A stretch of 64,000 nucleotides of DNA from Eopsaltria australis. Lineage: Eukaryota > Chordata > Aves > Passeriformes > Petroicidae. The DNA is taken from contig JAVTVJ010000072.1 in assembly GCA_034509425.1 (NCBI GenBank), positions 5,422,501 through 5,486,500 on the forward strand, in the 5' to 3' direction. Under the pieces are notes generated by a model, which saw only the letters and a list, made by a program, of their open reading frames with translations, did no database searches and had not been told where the DNA came from. Below, piece after piece: positions 38,706 to 48,991 of the stretch (position 1 is its first letter; each line of letters begins with the position of its first letter). The position numbers and the translations under genes were made by a program.

Positions 38706-41700
38706 ACTCAGGATTTGTTCCATTGCCTTCATTTTTCAGAAGATTGACTCAGTTACTCTGTATTTGAGATGGGTGGGAAGGCTCTCAACCAAGGTTCTTT
38801 GAACTCTAAAGGCTGAAAAAAGTTATTTTCCAGTACAGTTAAGCATGCTTAGATACAGAAATGGGAAAGGTCACCTGGCCTGGGCACCCAAAGGCAGCTG
38901 AGCTTAGTGATGTTACTGAAACTCTTGGGGGGCCCCTTGTGTCCTTCCCTGTACAGTTGCAGGCCTGATGTGAAATCCTTAGTAAAATGTTTCTTCTCTT
39001 GAGATGTGGCCATTACCAAAGCAACATTACATCAGGACAGTTTCAACTCCGAGTAGGTAGCACTTGTGAGCCTGGTTTTCATCCATTTTGACTTGCAATT
39101 TCACGTACCAAGGGGTATGTGCGTGTGTTACAGATCACTTTCACTACATGGGAGGGAGGAGAACTTAATGGGAAACTTTATAGAGATGGATGTTCCACAG
39201 CTAGTAGTACAACTTCAAAGGCATGCTGCATGAGAAGTTTATTGAAATCAGTCATGTCCTTTTTCCTACTCTATCAAATCCTAGCTATTAAATCTGTCAT
39301 CAAGCAGTTGCTCAGCTTGCCAAAGGACGTCTTGAACTGAAGTCCAGAGAATGGAGCATATAATTGAATCACTACTGACCAGCTGTCACAACAACCCTCT
39401 CCTCCCCAAACATTAATGAAAGGAAGAAAATGAGACGTCGTGATTCAAACTTTTATTCTGACGACATCCCATTGTCGTGTTCCAGCACTGAGCCAAGAGA
39501 AATCATCCTCCTCGTTACATTTTCCAAAGCTTATTATAAGCACTTGTGTGCTGCTGATATCGCCCCAGGAGCTGACTGGAACTTCAGAGATGAAGCCAAT
39601 ATGCTGTTTGAGATAATGGTAATGTATGCAAAACAGGAAGAAGAAGAACAACAAAAAACTGTCATAGAAACCTGAAAAAAACTCACAATTTTAGCACACC
39701 TGAAGAATGAGACAGGAGTTATTGATATTTGTGATTATCTTATTCTTTAGCTCAAATATAATTAAATACCAGTCACATCTTATAACTGCTAGAGAATACA
39801 GACTTATTGTCGGACCTATCCAGTTAAGATCCTCCCTGTGTATGAGGGAAGGAGCATGCTTCCTGGAATGCCTTGTCACATCTATTTTGTTACCATAGAA
39901 TCCCAGTCTCTTTCATGCAGCCTGGCTAGATGTTGTCATCATTATAGAAATGTTCTGTGGGTACATAGAAATATCTTTTTTTCTCAAATGCAGTTATGCA
40001 ACTAAGTAGAAAATGTGACAGCATAATTTTAAAACAAGAGACATGAGGTGTAGATATATCTTCAGAAAGGCAGGATTTCTTGTCTATCTCTGGGAAAGTC
40101 TTGCCTGCTGGTGAGAGGCTGCATAGCCTAAGTAGCCCAACCCTTGGCTAGCCACAGCTCTGAAACAGGCTTGCATGAGCAAATAGTGGCTTATGGGGGA
40201 GACTTTACATTCCTTTAAGACTTTGAGATTATTAAAACAGAAGGGCAAAAGGGGAAGTTATAGAAAATGAAAAAAAGAGAGATTTTGGTCAATTCATATG
40301 GTGCCTTCATCAATCGTTACCTTATTTTTAAAAGAATTCATTGAAAATGGTATTGTCAATACTAGTAAAGCTGAATAAACAGTGAAAAACAGATGGCAAA
40401 CTGTGTGGCCATTGTTTCTGTTCTGTAGAAGGTTATAAGTATGAAGTTATATCAAGCTTCGATCTTAACAAAACAAAGAACTCTTTCATAAGACTTAAGA
40501 AAAATGATTTGACAAATATATAGAAGTGCAGAAACACACATCCTTTCTATTTACATTTTTCTGAGACAGCATATTCTGAAACACATCTGTTGTTGAGACT
40601 TCAGACAATGAAGGTATATTGCTTTTAATGATTTATGTCAGTTGAATTAGAGATGATTTATCACTATTTTCTCTAAAACAACTGACTGTAGAAAAAGAAA
40701 ATTGTTCTCTTATTTTGTTTCCTGTCAGAGAAAATTGTCACAGAGTTGGATTCATGGTGCTCAACCATCACACTGCTTTTATAACTCCAGTCACTTTGGG
40801 ACATTTTGTGTGGAGTTTTGGAGTGGAGTCAAATCAGTGTTTTGCTTTAGAATGATGTATATATGATGCAAATTCATTACATATATGCATCTATGACCTG
40901 CAGATGCTGACCAGAGCTATAAATAAGCTTTGTTTTGATCTGAATTTTGGTAGGCCAAAAAACCTCATTCAAAAGTTGCTATTAATGAATATATTCAGCT
41001 AATGGAAAAGCCCTTTCCTTCCCAAAAGAGAAAAATACAAAACAAAAACCCCATGAAATGCTCCCCCCCCAAAACCCCCCCTAAAGCCCTACTAAAAAAA
41101 TGGAAGAGGAAAAAACAAGAAATTAGACCTGGCTTCTTTCAGAGTATAAAATATGGACACAAATGGCTTGGTTCCCCCAGTCTGCAGATTATACTGTTCC
41201 CCTAATCTCCACTGCCTTTTTTTTTTTTTCAAACTAGAATGTTGCTTACTATTTGAGAAAATGATTGCAACAATCTTTATTTGTGAGGTGAGAATTCAAT
41301 TTCTGCAGAGGAATTCAAATAGCGAGCAAGGATAGTTATCTTTCTGATATTTGATAAATGGAAAAAAGATTTAGTTATCTTGAGGTGAGATTACTTTTCA
41401 GAGAGGATGACATTTATTACCTCAAGGACATATTTCAGGAAATCCCTATTCTTTATCCAGAGGTGATAGTTCTGTTCATCAGAGAAGAAGGCAATTGGGA
41501 AAAGAAAAGATTAATTATATTTTTATGTGCTTGAGCAGGGAATGCAATTGGTTTGTTTCTACAGAGGACACCAATGGAATAGTGAGTGTGTTCTGAGGAG
41601 AAGGAAGAGTTTATCCAGTGAGACTTCTCCCAGATTCTTTTCAGTTCTGTGGTAAACTTCCTGTTCGTAATCCTCATCTGTTAATTCCTTAATAGGCAAA

Positions 41701-44700
41701 CATTCTTTCTATTGGGTAATCAACTTGAGAGTGAAATAAATTCCCCTTCTCAGCTTCCAAAAAGCCCAAACATTTCAAGAGCAGCAGAATTAATGACTTT
41801 TGTTAAATCTGTGTCTTGCCCATTGCCTCCTCGCTTATAACTCCAGCCACTTGTTTTGTCCTCCTTCAATCCTTCTTAGCATGTCTACAAGCTCCCTTGC
41901 CATACATCCTCCCATTACTGTTATTATTTATCCTCCTTCCCATCAAGTTGCCTTCCCTATCCAGCTGCACTTTTGGCCAAAGGTTCTGTGCCTGAATCTG
42001 TGCTACAGGGGGTGTTGCTGGGTGATGCTTCTGTCTGCCCTGCCTGCACTGAGATGGGAAATCACAGAGCTCACCTCTTCCCTTGCCCTTCCCTTTTCCT
42101 TAGGACATTAATTCAGTTCTCTCCCTTCACTCTGCTTCTCACCCCCTGAGACTTCTACCTCAGTCACATTTATTAAAATTGGCCGAGGGAGTAAAAACTA
42201 TTTGGAGAAAGCTGACATATGGATAAATGGTGCTATTCCTCCTTCATTAGATAATCAGCCTAAAAATACAAGAAAAAAACCCCTCTTTCTTAGAGAAATG
42301 GATTTCTTCATTTATATGTAGCAAGAAATCAAATTGACATGTTTTCAAGGTGTGAGTGAATATAGTGGAGTATATTATCATATCCCCTTTTAAAAGGGAT
42401 GCCGCCTGTGTACATACTCTTCTGCTGGTTAATAGTAAGCCCTTTGAATTCAGGCATCTTGATTTTTTTATACCATGGCAGACACATCTCAGAGCTTTCT
42501 AGAAGACAGCTGTTAGTTTCCCACGACACCTATGGGAAAATTACCCATGAAAATCTGGAAGAGATGTATTACCAACTCAGCACACAAATGGTTCTGTTTT
42601 GTCCTAATTTCAAAGCAAATATTGCTTAGTTTTTGGAGTTAGCTGTTCTCTGCATGACCTTAATCTGAGAAGACGTTGCTCTCCCTTTCTGCTGAATAAC
42701 TTCTGTTCATCAGATTTCCTGCCTTCAGCAAGTTTGATCTGTTTAGCAGGACTAAGTCTAGATAGCACAACCCACATGCCTGCCCTAGTGTTCCCAAGGC
42801 TTGCTACTCTTTCGCATGTGACTGGGGCTTCTTGCCATGCAAACAGTGCAAATGTGGTCCAGAACCAGCAAGAGCCATGTGCTGGGTTGAGTTTTTGCTG
42901 AGGTTGAGCAGTGCTGATCTACCTCAGCAACCTTGCTGCAGGCTGAGGAAGTAAAATAAATCAGATGCCCGATAATAAGGAATGGTCCTTGTTGGAAGAG
43001 TAGCTAATCAAAGACACTTTCATAACATAAACAGTCAACAGTTCTAAGAGAGGTGGGGCAAACTGAATAACATCAGATGAACCATTTCTGGACCAGCTTC
43101 TTTTAAGTCCTCAGTGACAAATGTTCATACGGTAGATGTGCAAGGAAGCACCTTTTCCTCCCTCGTTGAGCTATAAGCATGTGTGTCTTGATAGGATCAA
43201 GAAAAGAACAAATGTATTTTTTCAGACTTCTCAGGAATTAAGGATTCTTTCAAAACTACTAGTGAAGCTAACCACTTTAAGTACCAGATCTACTTTAAAA
43301 TCAGCAAAAAATATTAAAAACGGAGATTATACTAGATTTCCAAATAACTTAATTGATATTTTCTTTGTACATATTTTGTCAGTATAGATTGAGTTAGGTT
43401 AATGTTCATTATTTTTATTCTAATCTTTTGCCCATGTTTTAATATTGTTAAGGTTAATCTTTTGCTGCAAAAATCTGTTTTTGTGATGCTTATGTAGGAT
43501 TTACTCTTTCTACTTTGGATATTGCATAATTTAATATGATATTACAAAATGAGACTTTCAATCAGCTTTCAATAAGCTATTTTTCGTTTGACAAAAACCA
43601 GTACAGCCGTATACTTATTTGGCATCTCTGAAAGTACTGAGAGTCATTCGCACTGCTCTGGTATGATTTATTAAAAGGCCAGACATTGAATTCTGGCCTG
43701 CAGTTCCATACACAGAAGCTATTAAATATTCTACCACTAAGAAAATCTCACCCCAGGTTTTTTTCTGCTGAGAACTATTTCTTTTTATCGAAATGGAAAC
43801 AAATTAGATAAGCATTTGCACAACAAGACGAATTAACAGAAGATATATAGCAAGGGCTACTAATCACAGAACAAATGAATGAATTTTGTCATGCCGCCTG
43901 CTTCTGACATAAATGATGATTGTTATGCTGTGTGTCCTTTAGTTAGGATAAAATTTATTCAGCAGCTTCATTCTCTCATTTTTAAAGGGTATATGTTTTT
44001 TAATCTTCTTACTCTGAACAGATTATTTAACAGGCAGTATTTCTTTATTATTTTATGTGGCATTCAGGATATTGGGTGAGTGGCTTATAAATAAAGGCTA
44101 AAAGTTTTGCTTGAAGAGAATAAAAAGAATTGCTTCTTTCTTACACTATCATATGTCTGTTCTGTCAATGAGGATAGTGGTAATAGTATCACTGTACATT
44201 AAATCATCACTCTTCCTTTCCCTGCCTAGTTTCATACTGTTTCCCATTACCATATTTTCAGGACAAGTTCTGTGTAAAAACAGCTGTCTAAAGTGGAACA
44301 CCTTGCATGTCTTCAGCTGCAAGAGTGTGGTTAAAGTATGATCCTGGAAGAAATTCATTGGGCCCTGCTTTTGATAAGCAGAGGAACTTCATTGCCCTTT
44401 GTGAAGTTACAGGTGACAGATCCAGGCCACATTTGACCTTTCTCCATGACCTCTGCAGCCTCTATAGGAGTCCTGAGTCAGTGTTTATAGATTTCACAGA
44501 CCTAAATGTCTTAAAAGCCCTCCAGATAGTGGGAGTGTGGCATAATTCTCTGTATAGGAAACCTGGTCTTTCAGTTAAGGAGCACAACTGCAGGTTCAGT
44601 GGACCCTGTCAGAAGAGGAAGACCTGAGAGAGTATGAACAGATTCTGTGGATGACTGTTGGCTCTGACGTGACTGTCTGTCTGAGATGCTGAAAGCTGAG

Positions 44701-45106
44701 CTGGTTGCTCCAGGCTTCCTTTCCAGATCAGCAGCAGGTGCTTGCAGACAATGTACTTGACTACTCTGAAGGTAGTTACATCTAAAGGTCCTTCCACTTA
44801 GTCTCAGAGGAGCCTGAAGAGACCAGATCAGACTTGGTAAACATGTTGAGAGGTTGAACTGAGGACAAATGAATCTCATTCCTGGCACTACCTGCTCTTT
44901 TCCTTCACACTTACTTGGGATTCAATCATACTTGCAAGATTTGAGCATGGTGTTTTGAAAGAACTGTCTTTGGTCATTCTAGTGGCGAATATACTGGCCG
45001 TTATTCCTCTGTAGGAATATATGGAGAATGCCAATAGTGCAAAGGAAAAAGGACAGAGCCATACTTTCATTACTGCAAAGGTGATGCTATAAAAATATTG
45101 TCTACT
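38706..45106. other. Non-coding unique sequence
   Basis: AT-rich with no supportable gene apart from the weak exon candidate at 39430. A cytosine-rich stretch (8 C, AAAA, 7 C) lies at 41063-41081. A moderately GC-richer segment at about 44340-44900 carries overlapping open frames on both strands (up to 106 codons) without any domain I recognise. Coding is not supported. Confidence 0.5.
39430..39675 (+). other. Weak exon candidate, unidentified
   Basis: An 81-codon open frame with balanced, protein-like composition and more CpGs than its surroundings. Within it, an acceptor-like site (CATTGTCGTGTTCCAG, ending 39485) and a donor-like site (AATG/GTAATG at 39618/39619) would delimit a 133-nt internal exon. 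The frame reads straight through the donor to a Glu-rich end and a stop at 39673-39675. I do not recognise the protein, and no neighbouring exon was found. It could equally be a conserved non-coding element or chance. Confidence 0.2.
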
Positions 45107-45542
45107 CAGAATCACAGAATCAAAAAATCATTTAGGTTGGAAAAGACCTCCGAGATCACTGAATCCAACCTCTGACTGATCATCAGCTTGCAACTAGATA
45201 AGTTGATATGTCACGTCCAGTCATTTCTTGAACACCTCCAGGGCTACTTGCCTGGGAAAAGAGGCCAACACCCACCTGGCTACAGCCTTCTTTCAGGTAG
45301 AGATCAGATGATTTGGTTGGATCCAGCCACGTATCCAGCCTGTCCAGATCTCTCTGTAGAGCCTTCCTACCCTCCAGAAGAACAACACCACCACCCAGCT
45401 TGGTGTTGTCTGTGAACTTATTGAGGGTGCACACCATCATCTCATCCAGTTCATCAATAAGGACTGAATCCCATACTGAGCCTTGGGGAAACCCAGGAGT
45501 GACTGTCTGCCAACAAAATGAGGCACCATTCACCACTAAAGT
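45107..45542 (-). mobile_element. CR1 LINE fragment with internal deletion
   Basis: A CR1 3' region in minus orientation. On the plus strand it starts CAGAATCACAGAATC, then TTAGGTTGGAAAAGACCTCC and 'gagatcactgaatccaacc'. After the 'cttgaacacctccaggg' block (about 45241) it jumps directly to 'cttgcctgggaaaagaggcc'. The blocks for 'cctgttccaatgc' and 'gaagaaatttttcctaa', which normally lie between, are missing, so roughly 100 bases are deleted. It then extends further toward the CR1 interior than the other minus copies: 'gtccagatctctctgtagag', 'cacccagcttggtgttgtct', 'gtgaacttattgagggtgc'. The 131-codon minus frame over it is the CR1 sense strand and has no protein meaning that I can support. 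Confidence 0.92.
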
Positions 45543-45583
45543 TGTGCTAATGCTCACAGTTTTATAGGATACACACACACATG

Positions 45584-45775
45584 TTTATAATATATAATAA
45601 TATAAATATATAATATATAATATATATATAATATATATATATAATATATATATAATAATATATAATATATAATATATTAATATATAATATAATATATAAT
45701 ATATAATATATAATATATAATATATAATATATAATATATATAATATATAATATATAATATATAATATATAATATT
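45584..45775. repeat. AT-only minisatellite, 7-bp period
   Basis: About 190 bases made only of A and T. Most follow a 7-base unit (ATATAAT, with TA dinucleotide insertions), and a (CA)5 run lies just left at 45571-45580. It begins about 40 bases beyond the inner end of a CR1 fragment. The tract is highly self-complementary and could form hairpins or cruciforms. Such tracts are unstable in length and are poorly assembled. The 65-codon Tyr/Ile/Leu frame on the minus strand is just a translation of the repeat. Confidence 0.97.
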
Positions 45776-46948
45776 CCTCCATGTTAGAAGAACTTAATAA
45801 GATTATATAGTAAATTAGAAATATGGAATTTATGCAGGGTAGGGCAAGGGATGATGGCAGAACTTATTTTTAATGATTTTCTCTTTTTTCTCTGAGAACA
45901 AAGAACAATCCACAAGATACAAAGGCTGACACATCACAGTTAGAGTTTTACCCTTGAATTTAGGGTGTTATCTCTCCAGAAGTAGTGAGGACTGCCAGTA
46001 GCTCAAGTCTGCCAGCTGCTCTAGTCAGGGAAATTTAGCATCTGGTTTGGATTTACCAACCATTTCAAACTGACCTTTTTCACTTTAAATTAAGAGGGAA
46101 AAAAGGGAGGGGAAGAAAGGAAAAATGTTGGCAGTCTAACCTTGTGCCTTCTGTGCACAATGTACTATTTCAGATGCCTAGCCCTGATGTATCCATGGAA
46201 AATGCATTTCTTTGCTCCCTTGTGGCAGGCCTCCAAGCCTTAGTGCAACCTTTTTTTTGGTTATATAATCACCTAGATAACTTTAGATACATTAATAGCA
46301 AAAGCAGCCTTGAAGGGAAAAAAAACAATGTGTGTATCAGTGACAGCTGCAATCTCTCCTTCAAAAAAACCCAATTTTTTTCTGAAATGGTTTTAGTAAG
46401 ATGGATAGGAAAAGACATCTTTGTTTTCCATGTCATCCTACAGGTCTTTAGTGCCTAGAGCTTCTGAAAGACTTTCTGGAAGAGTCAAGAATGATTTAAA
46501 GTCCTTACAAAAGTCAAGGCTAGAATTATACCTGATGTGGTAATTTTTATGTGGTTTTTCTAATGCATTAGATTTATGCAAATATGTCACAAAAAAGTGA
46601 TAAGGATGGCAATTTTTCATGCTGTTTGATCCTCAGTAAAAGTTCTGAAATGTTAAAGTCAAAGTTTGCTGTGCCTTGTAGAAGTCTGCAAAATGCTTAG
46701 GACCCCAGTATGGTCTTTTTCTCAGTGGTTAAAGACCTCTATGTGCATAGCAAGTCCCCTGACAATTCTTATTTGACCTGCATGTGAAGGAAGGACTGAG
46801 GAGTGAAGTGTGGATGTGCTGTTTAGTATGAGACCCTGACAGATTATTTTGGTAGACTTGATGGTGCTGAGCATTCAAACTGCAGATTCGCTTGGAGAGA
46901 GACTAAGCACTGCTTATAACCATTTAGAGGGTACTTGCAACTGTTTAT
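45776..46948. other. Non-coding spacer
   Basis: AT-rich sequence between the heptamer repeat and the next CR1. The longest open frame is 104 codons (46144-46458, plus), with no domain recognised. Nothing supportable. Confidence 0.5.
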
Positions 46949-47345
46949 CACAGAATCATAGAATATCCTGAGTTGGAAGACACCAAAAATGATCACTGAA
47001 GTTCAAGTCCTGGCCCTGTACAGCACCATTCCCAAGAGTCACACTATGTGCCTGTGAGCATTGTCTAAATGCTTTTTGAACTCTGTCAGGCTGGTGCTGT
47101 GACCACTTCCCTGGGGAGCCTGTTCCAGTGACCAACCACCCTCTCAGTGAAGAGCCTTTCTCTAACATCCAACATAAACCTCCCCTGACAGAGCTTCAGA
47201 CCATTTGTTAGGATCCTGTCACTGATCACGAGACAGAAGAGATCAGAGCCTGAACCTCCACTTCTCCTCATAAGAAATTTGTAGACCACAAGTAGGTCTC
47301 CCCTCAGTCTCCTCTTCTCCAGGCTGCACAAGACAAGTAGCCTCA
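46949..47345 (-). mobile_element. CR1 LINE fragment, 3' end
   Basis: CR1 in minus orientation with a well-preserved terminus: CACAGAATCATAGAATATCC, then TGAGTTGGAAGACACC and 'tcctggccctgtacagc'. Inward it follows the expected order: 'cattgtctaaatgc', 'gaactctgtcaggctgg', 'cctggggagcctgttcc', 'accctctcagtgaagag', then 'gtctcccctcagtctcc'. On the minus strand the end of ORF2 is partly readable: the translation at 47086-47331 begins with a SLEKRRLRGDLLVVYKFL segment and ends with HWNRLPREVV, both typical of the CR1 ORF2 C-terminus. The tail type (TATCCTGAGTTGGAAG) differs from the copies at 5300 and 45107, so at least two CR1 subfamilies are present. Confidence 0.94.
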
Positions 47346-48372
47346 GCTCTCAGTTTATTTTGCAGCCATTTGCAAATATTACAAGTATTTTATCCATGGT
47401 TTCTAAACTCTTGGATACAGGTATACAAGAATTGTCGTCAGATAGTTCCAGTTACGAAATATGAATTATGTGTCTTCAACAGTTAACTTATGTTTTTCAT
47501 CACTTTAATTTAATTTATTTAATACTTTTTATTATCACTTTACTTTCTTCAACATCCAGTAAAGTCTAATCTTAGACTGAAATTCAGGAATAGCTAAGTT
47601 TGGATATCAAATATACCGGTTCTCTTTTATCTTTTAGAAGATAATCACTTTTCCTAAAGAGATTATTTTATATATATATATATAAAGAGAAAAGAAAGCT
47701 CTGAACAGTGAGTTTGCTTCAGCTCCCATGAGATTTAACAGGAAATAGTAGTTATTAAGGCTTTATCTGGGAATATCACCCTGGATTCCTATTTTTTTAA
47801 CATCATGGTATTTGTTGCTGTGAAAACTGTGAAGTGTTCTATTGAACTCCTTTAAGGTAAAAGTTTATAAGATTACAGATAAAGACTTGTGGCTTCATCT
47901 CAGCACAGCTCTTTCTCTTGCAGGGCCCCTTCACCAACTTGTTACTGTCAGAGAAGGAGAAGCACTACTGGTAAGGGGAAAAAATGTGCAAAAAAAAAAG
48001 GAGTGCAAAAATCTAGCCTTTTGTTGATGGAGCACTAAATTGACAGTGGTAGGATCCCTCCAGTTTTCAAGCAGGAATCAGGGAGGAGAGGAGAAACCAT
48101 CTAGTGCACAGCAAACAGCAAGGGTCTAGGCAAAGAGGTCAGCATAGTGATCTACACAACAGCAGCATCATAAATGCCCTGATATTAGGTAAAACCTGTA
48201 CCTAATCATGCTAATTATTGTTCATTAGTATGTAACCCATGCTCTTTGTCTAGCACAAGTAATACGAATGACTTGTGCATCTTTTTTCCCAGATCAGGGT
48301 TGCATCCATTTTGGAAGTGGGATATATTCAAACTTAAAGTTATAGCTTAAAGCAAATTTCAGATTTATTGAT
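47346..48372. other. Non-coding spacer
   Basis: AT-rich sequence, no supportable gene. It includes a short (TA)n run at about 47670-47684. Confidence 0.5.
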
Positions 48373-48593
48373 TGTTGCGTTCCCTGCTTTTTATCCCGCT
48401 CTGGTCCTGGCGGCAGAGCGCTAGTGCGACCCTGGAAAGCCGTTCGAGTTCCGATCGATAGGACTTAACCGGGGAGCCGACTATGGGCTCCGCTAGTCTG
48501 CTTTCGGGCTGAGGAGTTGTTGCCCTCAGAGCACGGCAGGATAGCAAAGAACTACCCAAAGAAGGAGGACTCTTAGTATGAGAGTTCGGTGGG

Positions 48594-48599
48594 TTTATT
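48594..48599 (-). promoter_or_regulatory. Polyadenylation signal of the solo LTR
   Basis: AATAAA on the minus strand (TTTATT on plus) inside the LTR at 48373-48991. It lies about 52 bases downstream of the TATA-like box, the close spacing expected across a short R region. Function today is unknown. Confidence 0.6.
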
Positions 48600-48650
48600 A
48601 CCCCCAAGGGAGCTCAGGGACTAAGAGCCCAGAACAGCTCATTCCATGGG

Positions 48651-48657
48651 TATTTAA
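48651..48657 (-). promoter_or_regulatory. TATA-like box of the solo LTR
   Basis: TTAAATA in the context CCCTTAAATACCC on the minus strand. It is the best candidate for the LTR core promoter because its order relative to the AATAAA is correct. A second AT-rich word (GATAAAAAGC) lies close to the opposite end of the LTR and is positioned too late to serve as a promoter for this element. Confidence 0.5.
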
Positions 48658-48991
48658 GGGAGGAATAACATCCAATAAACTGAGGGCACAGGGGCAATAC
48701 AAGGGAGGGACCAGGGCGCGTAGTCGAATGAGGTTTAGGGAGGGGAGGGGGGTAGAAAGAGCAACGAATGAACAAGGGAGTGACAGGGAATTTTCCAGAA
48801 CTGGGATACATAACAGACGAATCAAGGAACCAATAGCAGGAACTTGGGGTTCGTGGCTTGGTGGTCCAAACCACTGCCTCTGGCAGCTCCGGGGGGAAAC
48901 TCTCTGTCTGTGGAACATGCCACTGGAAGTCCTCGTCCTTCCTGGTTCAGAACCACCACTACAATTGATTGCCAAAAAGACGTACACAACA

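Larger units (their letters stand above)
48373..48991 (-). mobile_element. Solo LTR of an endogenous retrovirus
   Basis: A 619-bp block starting TGTTG and ending CAACA, the TG...CA ends expected of a retroviral LTR. It is far richer in CpG and GC than both flanks. The minus orientation is inferred from an ordered TTAAATA TATA-like box (48651-48657) followed 52 bases downstream by an AATAAA signal (48594-48599). This gives U3 on the right and U5 on the left. Neither edge shows retroviral internal sequence: no polypurine tract beyond 48991 and no tRNA primer-binding site beyond 48373. It is therefore a solo LTR left by recombination between two LTRs. No clear target-site duplication was found (flanks ATTGAT and ATTTTC). 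Open frames of 129-140 codons inside are incidental. No viral protein gene is present. Confidence 0.8.

Noticed and set aside
44307..44888. Overlapping frames on both strands (about 105 codons each) in a GC-richer patch
   Set aside because: No domain, frames on opposite strands of similar length, no splice support.
45183..45578. 131-codon minus-strand frame as a host gene
   Set aside because: It is the sense strand of a CR1 3' fragment.
45585..45782. 65-codon Tyr/Ile/Leu-rich frame
   Set aside because: A direct translation of the AT heptamer repeat.
48441..48452. GTTCGAGTTCC, similar to a tRNA box B, inside the solo LTR
   Set aside because: No box A at the right distance and no tRNA fold; an isolated chance match in CpG-rich LTR sequence.
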